From positions 1 to 64,000 of the forward strand of contig NZ_FMYZ01000009.1 of assembly GCF_900101625.1 (NCBI RefSeq): 64,000 nt of DNA, in the 5' to 3' direction. This DNA is from Cupriavidus sp. YR651. GTDB lineage: Bacteria; Pseudomonadota; Gammaproteobacteria; Burkholderiales; Burkholderiaceae. A program made the translations under genes and the position numbers. The notes under the pieces are model-generated. The model saw nothing but the letters and a program-made list of their open reading frames with translations, searched no databases and was not told the origin of the DNA. Shown here one piece after another: positions 51,085 to 59,958 of the stretch; position 1 is the stretch's first letter; every line of letters begins with the position of its first letter.

Positions 51085-51823
51085 GGCGTTGCCACCTCCA
51101 GGTCGCGCGCTCGCCGCAGTGGCGTAGTTCGGGCTCGCCGGCCAGCATGAAGCGCAGGACGTCGAGCCCGTGCGGCAGGATGGGATGGGCGGTGTCAGGG
51201 TCCGCGCCGGTGCGGGCGGCTTCCACCTCCAGACGCCACAGTGGCTCGCCGGCACGCGGCCGGCCAATGCGCCAGGCCCAGCCAAACAGGCAGCCGGGTT
51301 CGTCGGCGAACTCGGCATAGGCTTCGGGCAACGGGGCGTCGTAACAGACCAGCAGGACGTCTTCGGCGCCGTCGGCCAGCAGGCCGCAGGCCTCTACCAC
51401 GGCGGTCTCCACGGTGTCCCGCCCGGCCGCCAGGGCCTGGAGGTTGGAGGCATCGCCACGGTCGATCGTAAACATCGCGCCAATGGCGTTGTGTACGGAC
51501 AAACCGAACGCGGTTGGCGACAGCGGCTGCGCGGCAGCCAGTTCGCTCAGCATTTCGAAGGCGCGGCGGGTATCGCCGTGGCGGGAAGCAAACACGGCGG
51601 GCATGGCCGGCGTGTGCTCGGGGGTGATGTCGTAGGCGGGATGCAGCGCGGCGCGGCCGATGGCATTGACGCGCCGACGCAACATCGGCGCCATCGCGGC
51701 GAGTGTGGGCAAGTCCGAGCCGTCGGGCAGCCAGGGAGCCTGGCTCCATGCCTGCCATGCTTCAGGAGACTGCAATGCCGGCGCACAGGCCGCCCATGCG
51801 CGAATTCCGAATTCCATTGCCAT
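51077..51823 (-). CDS. apeC: Beta-ketoacyl synthase chain length factor (ApeC-like), first gene of the aryl polyene cluster
   Basis: A protein of about 248 residues that resembles only the N-terminal half of a ketosynthase. PMLRRRVNAIGRAALHPAYD, VFASRHGDTRRAFEMLSELA, then FGLSVHNAIGAMFTIDRGDA, where the position of the active Cys is replaced. This is the family of catalytically dead partners that set chain length together with the ApeO-type ketosynthase. The start is uncertain: ATG at 51823 or 51817, neither with a good ribosome site. It heads the 19-gene minus-strand cluster. Confidence 0.85.
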   Translation of the reverse strand: MAMEFGIRAWAACAPALQSPEAWQAWSQAPWLPDGSDLPTLAAMAPMLRRRVNAIGRAALHPAYDITPEHTPAMPAVFASRHGDTRRAFEMLSELAAAQPLSPTAFGLSVHNAIGAMFTIDRGDASNLQALAAGRDTVETAVVEACGLLADGAEDVLLVCYDAPLPEAYAEFADEPGCLFGWAWRIGRPRAGEPLWRLEVEAARTGADPDTAHPILPHGLDVLRFMLAGEPELRHCGERATWRWQRHG

Positions 51824-52340
51824 GCCGTGCGCGGTGGGTGGAAAGTGAGCCCGGCGCCCCGCCCGATGCGTTTGGCGACACGACGTCTGGACGCGATGCA
51901 CGCGCACCAGACCACGCGCCAAGGCGCGACCCGGGGATAACTCCGTATTTCCCTGAAATTAATATCGAAATCCGAGGATTTCGCCGAATTTAGTTATTTA
52001 ACCACCCGATGGCCGAGATCTGGATCGACCACATCGAATCAGTGCCGAAGGATGCGGCCCGTAGACTTAACGGCCGGCACCAGACATTACTGAGCCGCCG
52101 TGTCGGGGGGTATTGGCGGGGCCGGAGCTGGGCCGGCGACCCCCGCCCAAAGTCGGGTATGCCACCAGCGCGGCGAACTTCGCCCCACTTTTTTTGTCAG
52201 GGCCGAATTCTCGCATAAAGCGGCGCGCTCAGGCTATGCAGGAAAGTAAGCGGGGTGCGCAAATGTAACGAGGGCGGGACAGCCCTTGTATGGCCGCCCC
52301 GCCCTGTCAAATGGGTCCGATCCGGAACGATAGCAGGCGC
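51824..52340. promoter_or_regulatory. 517-base region upstream of the aryl polyene cluster
   Basis: No convincing gene lies here; a 69-codon plus-strand frame (52009-52218) has poor composition. CGAAATCC-GA-GGATTTCG (51966-51983) is an inverted repeat about 145 bases before the chain-length-factor start, in an AT-rich stretch that probably holds the cluster promoter. Near 52273-52308 AGGGCGGG/CCCGCCCT could form a stem downstream of fahA, but lacks a T tract. Confidence 0.4.
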
Positions 52341-53603
52341 TCAGGGCGCCGGCAGGATCTTGCCCGAAACCTCACCAAAGCCCACCCGGAATCCGTCGCC
52401 CTGGCACCAGCCGGTCATAATGACGCTGTCGCCATCTTCCAGGAACCCGCGGCGGCTGCCATCGGCCAGCGTCAGGGGCTCGGCACCGTTGCGCGTGGCC
52501 TCCAGCAAGCTGCCATAGGAGTCAGGCGTGGTGCCGCTGATGGTGCCGGAGCCCATCAGGTCCCCAACCCGCACATTGCAGCCGGACACCGTATGGTGGG
52601 CCAGCTGTTGCGCCATGGTCCAGTACATCGCCTTGAAGTTGGTTCGGCAGATGGTCGCCGCCGCCGGCGCACCGGCCGGCCGCAGCGCAACTTCCAGTGC
52701 GATGTCGTAGGCGTTCCGGGTTTTTTGCCGGAGGTAGGGCAACGGCTCCGGTGACTGGGCCGGGTTGTCGCGGCGGAACGGCTCCAGCGCGTCCATCGTC
52801 ACCACCCACGGCGAGATTGACGTGCCGAACGTCTTGCTGTTGAACGGACCCAGCGGCACGTATTCCCATTGCTGGATATCGCGTGCGCTCCAGTCGTTCA
52901 GGATCACCATGCCGAACATGTGCGCCGGCGCATCCGCCGTGCTCACGGGTTCGCCCAGCTCGGACGGCTTGCCGACGATAAAGCCCATCTCCAGCTCGTA
53001 GTCCAGCTTGCGGCACGGGCCAAAGATGGGGCGCGCTTCGTTGGGCAGCTTGATCTGGCCATTGGGCCGGCGCAGTGCCGTGCCGCTTACCACCACGGAA
53101 CTGGCGCGGCCGTTGTAGCCAATCGGGATTTCCAGCCAGTTCGGCAGCAGCGCATTCTCGGGATCGCGGAACATGCGGCCAACGTTGGTCGCATGCTCGC
53201 GCGACGAGTAGAAATCCGTGTAGCCCGGAATCTCGACCGGCAGGTGGAGCGTGGCGGCGGCCATCGGCACCAGCACCTTGTCGCGCAGTGCCGCGTTGCC
53301 GGAAAGCGCCGCGTCGGCATCGGACAGCAGCGCGGTCAGGCGCGCGCGCGTTTCCGTCCACACGGGCTTGCCCAGCGCGATAAATCGATTGAGGCTGGCT
53401 TCTGCAAAGGCGCCCTTCGCGGCGACGGGAAGCAGGCCGGCGTCATCCAGCGCGGCCAGGTCGAGCACATACGTGCCAATCGCCACGCCCACGCGCGGTG
53501 ACTGGCCGTTCGCCGAAAAAACGCCATACGGCAGGTTCTGCAACGGGAAATGGGTCAGGCCGTCGTTGGCCGATTCGACCCAGCTGGTCTTGGGGGCAGT
53601 CAT
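52341..53603 (-). CDS. fahA: Fumarylacetoacetase
   Basis: A 420-residue hydrolase that splits fumarylacetoacetate to fumarate and acetoacetate, the last step of tyrosine/homogentisate degradation. The N-terminal domain has NLPYGVFSANGQSPRVGVAI. The metal and substrate block is YTDFYSSREHATNVGRMFRD, with the catalytic His in SREHA. Metal-binding Glu/Asp are in LDYELEMGFIVGKPSELGEP and NDWSARDIQQWEYVPLGPFN, and GDLMGSGTISGTTPDSYGSL completes the site. The start is preceded by GGAGTTTTAACG. It is 17 bases after hmgA, so the two form an operon. Confidence 0.95.
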   Translation of the reverse strand: MTAPKTSWVESANDGLTHFPLQNLPYGVFSANGQSPRVGVAIGTYVLDLAALDDAGLLPVAAKGAFAEASLNRFIALGKPVWTETRARLTALLSDADAALSGNAALRDKVLVPMAAATLHLPVEIPGYTDFYSSREHATNVGRMFRDPENALLPNWLEIPIGYNGRASSVVVSGTALRRPNGQIKLPNEARPIFGPCRKLDYELEMGFIVGKPSELGEPVSTADAPAHMFGMVILNDWSARDIQQWEYVPLGPFNSKTFGTSISPWVVTMDALEPFRRDNPAQSPEPLPYLRQKTRNAYDIALEVALRPAGAPAAATICRTNFKAMYWTMAQQLAHHTVSGCNVRVGDLMGSGTISGTTPDSYGSLLEATRNGAEPLTLADGSRRGFLEDGDSVIMTGWCQGDGFRVGFGEVSGKILPAP

Positions 53604-53620
53604 CGTTAAAACTCCGGAAA

Positions 53621-54946
53621 TCAGCGCACGTTCGGGTTGAAATGCTTCTTCAGGCCTTGCCAGCAGGTGTAGTAGTCATGCTGCAGCTGAGCCGACTCCG
53701 CCGCGTACGGCGTGGGCCGGATGACGCCCGGGGTTTCGAACATGAACGCCATGGTGTCGGTGATGTGGTGCGGCGCGCTGGTATCCGCCGCCGTGGCGCG
53801 TTCGAAGGTCTCCGCATCGGGACCGTGGCCGCTCATGCAGTTATGCAGGCTGGCGCCGCCCGGAGCGAAGCCCTCGGCCTTCGCATCGTAGACACCGGCA
53901 ATCAGGCCCATGAACTCGCTGGCCACGTTGCGGTGGAACCAGGGCGGACGGAATGTGTTCTGGGCGGGCAGCCAGCGCGGGCCGAAGATCACGAAGTCGA
54001 TGGTGTCCACGCCGGGCGTGTCCGAAGGCGCCTGGAGCACCAGGAAGATCGACGGATCCGGATGGTCGAAGCTGATCGAACCGATGGTGTTGAAGCGTCG
54101 CAGGTCGTATTTGTATGGCGCGTAGTTGCCGTGCCACGCCACCACGTCCAGCGGTGAATGGCCGATATCGGCACGCCACAGGTTGCCCTGGAACTTCGCC
54201 ACCAGCTCGAACGTGCCTTCGCGGTCTTCGTAGCGGGCTACCGGCGTGAGGAAGTCGCGCGGGTTGGCGAGGCCATTGGAGCCGATCACGCCCAGGTCCG
54301 GCAGCTTGAAGAGCGCGCCGTAGTTTTCGCAGATATAGCCGCGCGCTTCGCCGTCGGGTAACTCGACGCGGAAACGCACGCCACGCGGGATCACCACGAT
54401 TTCTTGCGGCTCAACGGCCAGCCGGCCCATCTCCGTCTCGATCAGCAGGCGCCCCTGCTGCGGCACGATCAGCATCTCGCCGTCGGCGTTATAGAAAAAG
54501 CGATCCTGCATCGGCCGATTGGCCAGATACAGGTGGAGGCCGCAGCCGGTCAGCGCTTCCGGGCCACCATTGCCGGCCATGGTGACGATACCGTCGACGA
54601 AGTCCGTCGGCGCCGCAGGCATGGTGGGCGGGCTCCAGCGCATCTGGTTGGGCGACGGGGGTACCTCGTCGAAACGGCTGAGCCAGCGGCCCTGATCGAT
54701 GCGGGTGAATGGTTTGTGCATCGCCGCCGGACGGATGCGATATAGCCACGAGCGGCGATTGTGGGCGCGCGGCGCAGTGAATGCCGTGCCGGACAGTTGT
54801 TCGGCATACAGGCCGTATGGGGCGCGCTGGGGCGAGTTTTGCCCGACGGGCAGCGCCCCCGGCAAGGCCTCCGTGGCGAACTCGTTCGCAAAGCCGGACA
54901 GGTAGCCGGCGGTGGTGTCCGCCACGTTCAGTTGGGTCTGGGTCAT
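53621..54946 (-). CDS. hmgA: Homogentisate 1,2-dioxygenase
   Basis: A 441-residue Fe(II) ring-cleavage dioxygenase that converts homogentisate to maleylacetoacetate. Its N-terminus [20 protein letters not shown] and [16 protein letters not shown] are canonical. The iron ligands are expected in [20 protein letters not shown] (His and Glu) and in the later [18 protein letters not shown]. The ATG at 54946 follows GAGAGGAAGACTTC; an in-frame ATG six codons earlier has no site. A maleylacetoacetate isomerase gene is not in the window. The upstream enzyme HppD is at 21940-23043. A long upstream gap with an ATTACGA inverted repeat may hold its control site. Confidence 0.96.
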   Translation of the reverse strand: MTQTQLNVADTTAGYLSGFANEFATEALPGALPVGQNSPQRAPYGLYAEQLSGTAFTAPRAHNRRSWLYRIRPAAMHKPFTRIDQGRWLSRFDEVPPSPNQMRWSPPTMPAAPTDFVDGIVTMAGNGGPEALTGCGLHLYLANRPMQDRFFYNADGEMLIVPQQGRLLIETEMGRLAVEPQEIVVIPRGVRFRVELPDGEARGYICENYGALFKLPDLGVIGSNGLANPRDFLTPVARYEDREGTFELVAKFQGNLWRADIGHSPLDVVAWHGNYAPYKYDLRRFNTIGSISFDHPDPSIFLVLQAPSDTPGVDTIDFVIFGPRWLPAQNTFRPPWFHRNVASEFMGLIAGVYDAKAEGFAPGGASLHNCMSGHGPDAETFERATAADTSAPHHITDTMAFMFETPGVIRPTPYAAESAQLQHDYYTCWQGLKKHFNPNVR

Positions 54947-55553
54947 GAAGTCTTCCTCTCGCATCCGGCGGCACGCTGGCCACCTTGCCTTGGCGCTACT
55001 TTCCTGGCGCTATGTTTTTGACGCTGCTTTCCTGGCGCGGATGCCTTCGCGCACCTGGAACAATGCCGGCAGTTCGCCGGGCAAACCTGCGGATGTTGTC
55101 TCCGCTCTTCTCATGTCGCCACGTTCACGCCATGCCGGGTCAGCGCATGAAATTACGAATAGCGAAATCGATTTACCATATCGTAATCACGGTTCTGACG
55201 CATGTCAAACCACAAATACAGTAGGCGAACGTGGCGTGACCTGGGCTGCGCACGTCAGACGCCGGGGGAAATCAGGTAAGGAAAAACGGGGGCGGATCGG
55301 TGAAACCGCGGGAACGGAAAGGAATGCGGGGGGCGAAGCGAGGGGATGCGGGAGAGACAAGCAGATCGACATGCGATTCCGCAGCGCGGCGTCGCACACA
55401 CTGCCGGGATCGACAGTGCCGAACCGCACTCAGGCGGCAAGACGCCGGACAAACCGACACGACGGGTTGCGTCGCGTCAGGCTTATCCGACAATGGGTAT
55501 CCGGCAACCCTGCGGGACGGTGTCCCGCCTGATTGCAACGGACACGGCAGACA
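54947..55553. promoter_or_regulatory. 607-base region upstream of hmgA, with an ATTACGA/TCGTAAT inverted repeat
   Basis: No gene is supported here; frames are Arg-rich and lack ribosome sites. The AT-rich part holds ATTACGA (55152-55158) and its inverse TCGTAAT (55181-55187), 29 bases apart, a plausible regulator site for the hmgA-fahA operon. Between 54985 and 55030 the words TTCCTGGCGC and CTTTCCTGGCGC repeat. Nothing else stands out. Confidence 0.35.
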
Positions 55554-55937
55554 TCACATGGGCTTGTGGCCCTCCCCGGCATTGGGTCCGGGGCCGAATC
55601 CGCCTGACGCGGGCGCCGCGGCAGCCGGGGCCGCGGCGGCCGGCTGGCCGGCCATCGAGGCTGCTGTGACGCCGCCATTGCGGCTGGCGATGAATGCGTT
55701 TACGTCTGCGGCAAGATGCTGCGGAGCCAGTACGACTTCCAGACCAAGCGCCTCACAGGCCGCAAGGAAGGTTGACATACGCGGATCGGCCTGACCCGAC
55801 TCTGCCCGCAGATAGGCTTCGCGGGAAATCCCGGCCTTACGGGCGACGTCCTCCTGCTTGAGCTTGCGCGCTCGACGCAACGCCCGCAGTTGCCGGAACG
55901 GTTCGCTAGCGCCTCTTGGCACGGCTGTACTGTTCAT
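55554..55937 (-). CDS. XRE-family helix-turn-helix protein
   Basis: A 127-residue protein with an XRE DNA-binding domain (RQLRALRRARKLKQEDVARK, then AGISREAYLRAESGQADPRM) at residues 14-72, and a C-terminal Ala/Pro/Gly-rich tail from about residue 95 that is probably disordered. It resembles HipB-like antitoxins in the domain's C-terminal sheet (LEVVLAPQ) but no toxin gene is next to it. The role is unknown. The promoter region is shared with the divergent TetR gene. Confidence 0.82.
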   Translation of the reverse strand: MNSTAVPRGASEPFRQLRALRRARKLKQEDVARKAGISREAYLRAESGQADPRMSTFLAACEALGLEVVLAPQHLAADVNAFIASRNGGVTAASMAGQPAAAAPAAAAPASGGFGPGPNAGEGHKPM

Positions 55938-56185
55938 GTCGGTCTCCAGTCACCAGTGAAAAAAAAGTGCGCGGACGTGCATTCGAGTATAGAGCACGTA
56001 AAGCGTTCCGTAAGGTCATGTGTGGAACACTTTTGCAGATTTCTTATGATGGCTTGATCTCGCCGTTTGGACCCTCGTCCAAAAGACGGATAAAGCACAA
56101 CTTCCTCCTCCCGCCATCACATAACGGGACCGTCCGCTTTGCGTTGACGTCACATCAGTATTGTCGATGTGTGGAGTAAGGCAAG

Positions 56186-56213
56186 TTGACAAACCGACCG
56201 GTCGTGCTAATCT
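56186..56213 (+). promoter_or_regulatory. tetR promoter with embedded operator
   Basis: TTGACA (56186-56191) and TAATCT (56208-56213), 16 bases apart, form a good sigma-70 promoter eight bases before the ATG, so transcripts would be near-leaderless unless another start is used. The palindrome CGACCGGTCG (56195-56204) sits between the two boxes. ACCGACCGGTCGTGC (56193-56207) recurs, inverted and with one change, at 56952-56966 before the hydrolase. Confidence 0.7.
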
Positions 56214-56220
56214 GCATTCC

Positions 56221-56841
56221 ATGCAGAAAGGCCAACTCACTCGCACCGCCATCATCGAACAAGCACTCCTGTCGGCCACCCGGGTCGGCTTCGAGCAGCT
56301 TTCGCTCGCCGATCTGGCGGCGGACACGAACATGTCCAAGAGCGGACTGTATGCGCATTTCAAGTCGAAAGAGGCGCTGCAGGAGGCCGTGCTGGACCGC
56401 GCGGCGGAGCGCTTCAGCGAGATCGTCGTCCAGCCAGCGATGCGGCAGCCACGCGGCATTCCGCGTCTGCAAGGTCTGTTCGACGGCTATATGGTGTGGC
56501 TGGGCGGGACGGTGACGGAAGGTCGGTGCCTCTTCATGGCGCTGTCCCAGGAATACCGTGACAAGCCCGGCATTATTCGCGACAAGGTGGTGCAGTCGTT
56601 CAAGGACTGGCACAGCACGATCGGCCGAGTGATCAATGACGCGGTCGACGAGGGCGATCTTCGCGCGGACACCGATCCGCGTCAGTTCGCGTTCGAGATG
56701 GCCGGCATCGGCATGTCATTCCAGTCATCGTTCAAGCTGATGGGCCGCAGTGACGCCGAAGCGATGGCGCGACGCGCGTTTGCCAGGTTGCTGAGCGACG
56801 TGCGGACGGCGCAAGCCGCAGAACCGGCGTCCGCAAACTGA
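56221..56841 (+). CDS. TetR/AcrR-family transcriptional regulator
   Basis: A 206-residue TetR-type repressor. The helix-turn-helix is in residues 8-50 (TRTAIIEQALLSATRVGFEQ, then LADLAADTNMSKSGLYAHFK). The C-terminal ligand domain has RCLFMALSQEYRDKPGIIRD and RQFAFEMAGIGMSFQSSFKL. The chosen ATG removes 20 residues that overlap the promoter. The operator inside its promoter implies autorepression, and the matching site before the next gene implies control of the alpha/beta hydrolase. The ligand is unknown. Confidence 0.92.
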   Translation: MQKGQLTRTAIIEQALLSATRVGFEQLSLADLAADTNMSKSGLYAHFKSKEALQEAVLDRAAERFSEIVVQPAMRQPRGIPRLQGLFDGYMVWLGGTVTEGRCLFMALSQEYRDKPGIIRDKVVQSFKDWHSTIGRVINDAVDEGDLRADTDPRQFAFEMAGIGMSFQSSFKLMGRSDAEAMARRAFARLLSDVRTAQAAEPASAN

Positions 56842-56951
56842 GATTCGGGACGGCGCCAGCGTCGTCCGCCAGGTTTTCCAGCCGATGCGCACAGGGCATG
56901 CGCGCGGTGTATCCAACGACATTTTTGTCGTCTTTTATTGCCCGAAAAATA

Positions 56952-56966
56952 GCACGACTGGTCGGT
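56952..56966. promoter_or_regulatory. Second TetR operator, upstream of the hydrolase
   Basis: GCACGACTGGTCGGT matches the inverse of the site in the tetR promoter at 14 of 15 bases. It is 80 bases before the hydrolase start, in a short AT-rich patch likely to hold its promoter. Confidence 0.65.
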
Positions 56967-57046
56967 CGTAGATTACAAAAAATGACACAGTCAGAGCAAC
57001 TGTGCCGCCGATCGCGTTGACAAGAGATCAGTTGGAGGTGTTCGCC

Positions 57047-58072
57047 GTGTCGCAAGTGCTGTCTTCTGCATCCCCACCAGGCGCCGTCGCGCCATCCGAT
57101 GAAACAGGGATCGATCGTCCGTCGCCCGCCGTTTCCCCGGTCAAACGTTTTCAAACTATCGCTCTGGCCTGGCAAAGATTGCGTTGGCAGACCGGTGGAT
57201 GGCTCCATCCCGCCGCCACTGCGCGAGCACTGGAGCGTCTCTGGTTCAGTCCCCCGCGCAGCAAGACCAGTGGCCCGGGCCTGCGCCTGCTGGATTCCGC
57301 ACGCAGCGAGTGGGCGCTGGTGACCGGCCAGGGGGCCAGCCGGCGCGTGCGCGTGTACCGCTGGGGCAGCCAGGGTCCAGTAGTCCTGCTCGCCCACGGA
57401 TGGGGCGGCAATGCCGGCCAGTGGCACGCAGTCGTCCACGCATTGCTTGCCGCCGGAATGCGCGTGGTGGCGTTCGACGCCCTCTCGCATGGTGCATCGG
57501 ATGCCGGCGCTCGCGGGCAGGACCAGACTTCCATCCTGGAGATGACTCGCTCCCTGCTTGCCGTGGCCTGGCACGTGGGGCCGGTACATGCTGTCATCGC
57601 GCACTCGCTGGGTGGGGCCGCCGCGGCGCAGGCGATTCGCGAAGGCTTGCCGCTGAAGGGCGCGGTGATGATCGGCTCCCCAGCGGACATGTACAGCGCC
57701 TGCTCGACGCTGGCCTGGCAACTGGGCATCGCCCCGCACGTGCTGGCGCGCATGCAGCGCCGTAGCGAACAATGGCTGGGCACGTCCTGGTCGACCTTCA
57801 ACGTGCCCGATATCGGCCGGACCCGGCCCGTGCCCCCCGTATTGGTCGTCCACGATCGGCACGACAAGGAAGTGCGATGGGAAGACGGCGCCGCCATTGC
57901 TGGTGCCTGGCCACAGGCTCGGCTCGTGACGACGACAGGCCTGGGACACCGGCGAATACTGCAGGACGACGGGGTGATCGAGCAGGTGGCGCGCTTCGTG
58001 ACAGACCTGACCTCGACGGCGCCGACGCCGGCGTCGCAAGGGGTTGCTGCGGGCACGGCACTTCCCGTCTGA
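57047..58072 (+). CDS. Alpha/beta hydrolase
   Basis: An alpha/beta hydrolase of about 341 residues. The oxyanion region is VVLLAHGWGGNAGQWHAVVH. The nucleophile elbow is AVIAHSLGGAAAAQAI (Ser), the acid lies in VLVVHDRHDKEVRW, and the His in TTTGLGHRRILQDDG. The longest frame starts at 57002, but the GTG at 57047 has GGAGG at a good distance and is preferred. Natural substrates are unknown; the TetR-family neighbour and shared operator suggest it acts on the regulator's ligand, perhaps a lipophilic ester. Confidence 0.87.
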   Translation: MSQVLSSASPPGAVAPSDETGIDRPSPAVSPVKRFQTIALAWQRLRWQTGGWLHPAATARALERLWFSPPRSKTSGPGLRLLDSARSEWALVTGQGASRRVRVYRWGSQGPVVLLAHGWGGNAGQWHAVVHALLAAGMRVVAFDALSHGASDAGARGQDQTSILEMTRSLLAVAWHVGPVHAVIAHSLGGAAAAQAIREGLPLKGAVMIGSPADMYSACSTLAWQLGIAPHVLARMQRRSEQWLGTSWSTFNVPDIGRTRPVPPVLVVHDRHDKEVRWEDGAAIAGAWPQARLVTTTGLGHRRILQDDGVIEQVARFVTDLTSTAPTPASQGVAAGTALPV

Positions 58073-58458
58073 TTCCCCTTTCTCCCCTTTTCCTGATAGC
58101 AGGAAAACCGAGGGCCGGCGCTGCGCGAGCAGCCCGGCCCTTTCTATTGGTTTCCTCAACGCTTGGCGGTTAATTGCGAATATCACACCAACAGCAGTAC
58201 CCGCAAACCCGCCGCTTCAGGCACTTCAAGGTTGCAACCACTGCGTCGATTTGCGCCACCGCTTTGGCCGGTGGGCGCGATCAATCCGCCCGCGACCGAC
58301 CATTTACCGCCCTTGGCGCGCGATATGCGTCAACGCGCAATGGTTCCCTGGCCGGCACGCACCCAGCTTGCTTGCGTCGCGATGGCTCCGGCCCGGAACC
58401 CGTCGCCACCATGCCAGCGCGCAGTCGGCGGCGTGTCATGAACCTGCCGGAGATCATC
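58073..58458. other. 386-base gap between hydrolase and GYD gene
   Basis: Apart from the hairpin at 58112-58144, nothing is recognised. The open frame that extends the GYD gene upstream is rich in Arg and has no matching ribosome site, so the gap is taken as non-coding and probably holds the GYD promoter. Confidence 0.4.
58112..58144 (+). terminator. Probable intrinsic terminator after the hydrolase gene
   Basis: GGGCCGG-cg-CTGC-gcga-GCAG-c-CCGGCCC forms a long GC-rich stem with a four-base loop, followed by TTTCT. It lies 40 bases after the hydrolase stop. Confidence 0.65.
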
Positions 58459-58752
58459 ATGACCCGATACATCGTGCTTGCCAGCTTTACCGACCAAGGC
58501 ATCCGTGCCGTCAAGGACACGACCAAGCGCGCGGCCTACGTCCGCGAAATGGGACAGCAGTTCGGCGTGCAAATGAAAGATATCTACTGGACGCTAGGCG
58601 CCTACGACCTCGTGCTGACGCTGGAGGCTCCCGATGACGCGACCATGACCGCATTCGGGCTGTCAATCGGCCAGGCCGGCAATGTCCGCACCCAAACCCT
58701 GCGGGCCTTCTCGATGGACGATATGAACGACATCCTCGCCAAGATGAAGTGA
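58459..58752 (+). CDS. GYD domain-containing protein
   Basis: A 97-residue protein of the GYD family, named after a Gly-Tyr-Asp motif; here it reads YWTLGAYDLVLTLEAPDDAT, with AYD in place of GYD. The N-terminus MTRYIVLASFTDQGIRAVKD is typical, as is the ferredoxin-like alpha/beta pattern and the end VRTQTLRAFSMDDMNDILAK. The function is unknown across the family. The ATG has GGAG eight bases ahead. Confidence 0.83.
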   Translation: MTRYIVLASFTDQGIRAVKDTTKRAAYVREMGQQFGVQMKDIYWTLGAYDLVLTLEAPDDATMTAFGLSIGQAGNVRTQTLRAFSMDDMNDILAKMK

Positions 58753-58833
58753 AGGCAGCGCGGGCCCGCCGTTACTGCTCCGGGACGGTGGCGGGCCCTT
58801 CCCTGCCCGCTTGCCTCGGCTGACGGCAGGGCG

Positions 58834-59850
58834 TCAGAACCCCGACAGCACAAGCTTGCCGATGGTCTGGCCGCCTTCGAGCAGGGCGTGCGCGCGACGC
58901 AGGTTGGCCGCGTTGATCGTGCCCAGATTCTCGCCCACGGTGGTCTGCACCCGGCCAGCGTCGATCAGTCTCGCCACCTCGTTGAGCAACCGGTGTTGCG
59001 CGATCATGTCCGGCGTGCCGAACATCGCGCGCGTGAACATGAATTCCCACACGAACGTGGCGCTCTTGCTCTTGAGCAGGCCCACCGGCAACTCACGGGC
59101 ATTCTCGACGATCGAGCAGATCTTGCCTTGCGGGGCGATGGCGTCGGCCATGGCGTTGAAATGGCGATCCGTGTCGTTGAAGCAAAGGATGTAGTCGACG
59201 TTTTCAAACCCGAGCGCACGCAGCTGCGCCGGGATATCGCCACGGTGGTCGATCGTGTGGTCTGCCCCCAGGCGGCGGCACCAGGCTTCCGACTCCGGCC
59301 GTGACGCCGTGGCAATCACGGTCAGGCCGGCCAACACCTTGGCCAGCTGGATGCCGATCGACCCCACGCCGCCCGCACCGCCGATGATCAGCACCGATCG
59401 GCCGGCATCCTCGCCCTTGGGCGAGACGCCCAGGCGATCGAACAGCGCCTCCCACGCGGTGATCGCGGTCAGCGGCAATGCCGCCGCCTGCGAGAAGTCC
59501 AGCGAGGCCGGCTTGTGGCCCACGATACGTTCATCGACGAGATGGAACTCGCTGTTGGTCCCCGGCCGCGTGATGCTGCCGGCGTAGAACACGGGATCGC
59601 CCACCTTGAACAGCGTGACGTCCGGACCCACGGCCACCACCGTTCCGGCGGCATCCCACCCCAGCACGCGCGGCGCGTCCTCGACCTTTTCCTTCGGCGC
59701 GCGGACCTTGGTGTCCACGGGATTCACGGCAATTGCCTCCACCTTGACCAGCAGGTCGCGCCCGGTGGCAACGGGCTGGGCGATCTCCACGTCGACGAGC
59801 GACAGGGGGTCGTTGATGGGCAGGTAACGGGTCAGGCCGATAGCTTTCAT
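58834..59850 (-). CDS. Zinc-binding alcohol dehydrogenase family protein (MDR)
   Basis: A 338-residue medium-chain dehydrogenase/reductase. The GroES-like domain shows AVNPVDTKVRAPKEKVEDAP and LGWDAAGTVVAVGPDVTLFK. The Rossmann motif is VLIIGGAGGVGSIGIQLAKV. The usual alcohol-dehydrogenase Cys and His metal ligands are missing, so NADPH quinone or enone reductase activity is more likely. MKAIGLTRYLPI at 59850 is the start with AGGA eight bases ahead. It follows the formate dehydrogenase alpha gene on the same strand after 108 bases, but a functional link is not evident. Confidence 0.87.
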   Translation of the reverse strand: MKAIGLTRYLPINDPLSLVDVEIAQPVATGRDLLVKVEAIAVNPVDTKVRAPKEKVEDAPRVLGWDAAGTVVAVGPDVTLFKVGDPVFYAGSITRPGTNSEFHLVDERIVGHKPASLDFSQAAALPLTAITAWEALFDRLGVSPKGEDAGRSVLIIGGAGGVGSIGIQLAKVLAGLTVIATASRPESEAWCRRLGADHTIDHRGDIPAQLRALGFENVDYILCFNDTDRHFNAMADAIAPQGKICSIVENARELPVGLLKSKSATFVWEFMFTRAMFGTPDMIAQHRLLNEVARLIDAGRVQTTVGENLGTINAANLRRAHALLEGGQTIGKLVLSGF

Positions 59851-59958
59851 GGCAGGCATCCTTTCCGGGGATATGAGCAGATGCCTGCATGGTAATCGAC
59901 CGCGATCCAAACGATTAGCGGGAAAATTCCGCAATCACTTTCCCGGTTTTCCGGAAAC

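Noticed and set aside
52009-52218. 69-codon plus-strand gene upstream of the aryl polyene cluster
   Set aside because: No ribosome site, mixed Arg/Gly/Pro composition and no recognisable family; taken as non-coding.
57121-57160. LacI-like palindrome TCAAACGTTTTCA near the hydrolase start
   Set aside because: It lies within the coding sequence and the arms do not match beyond AAACGTTT.
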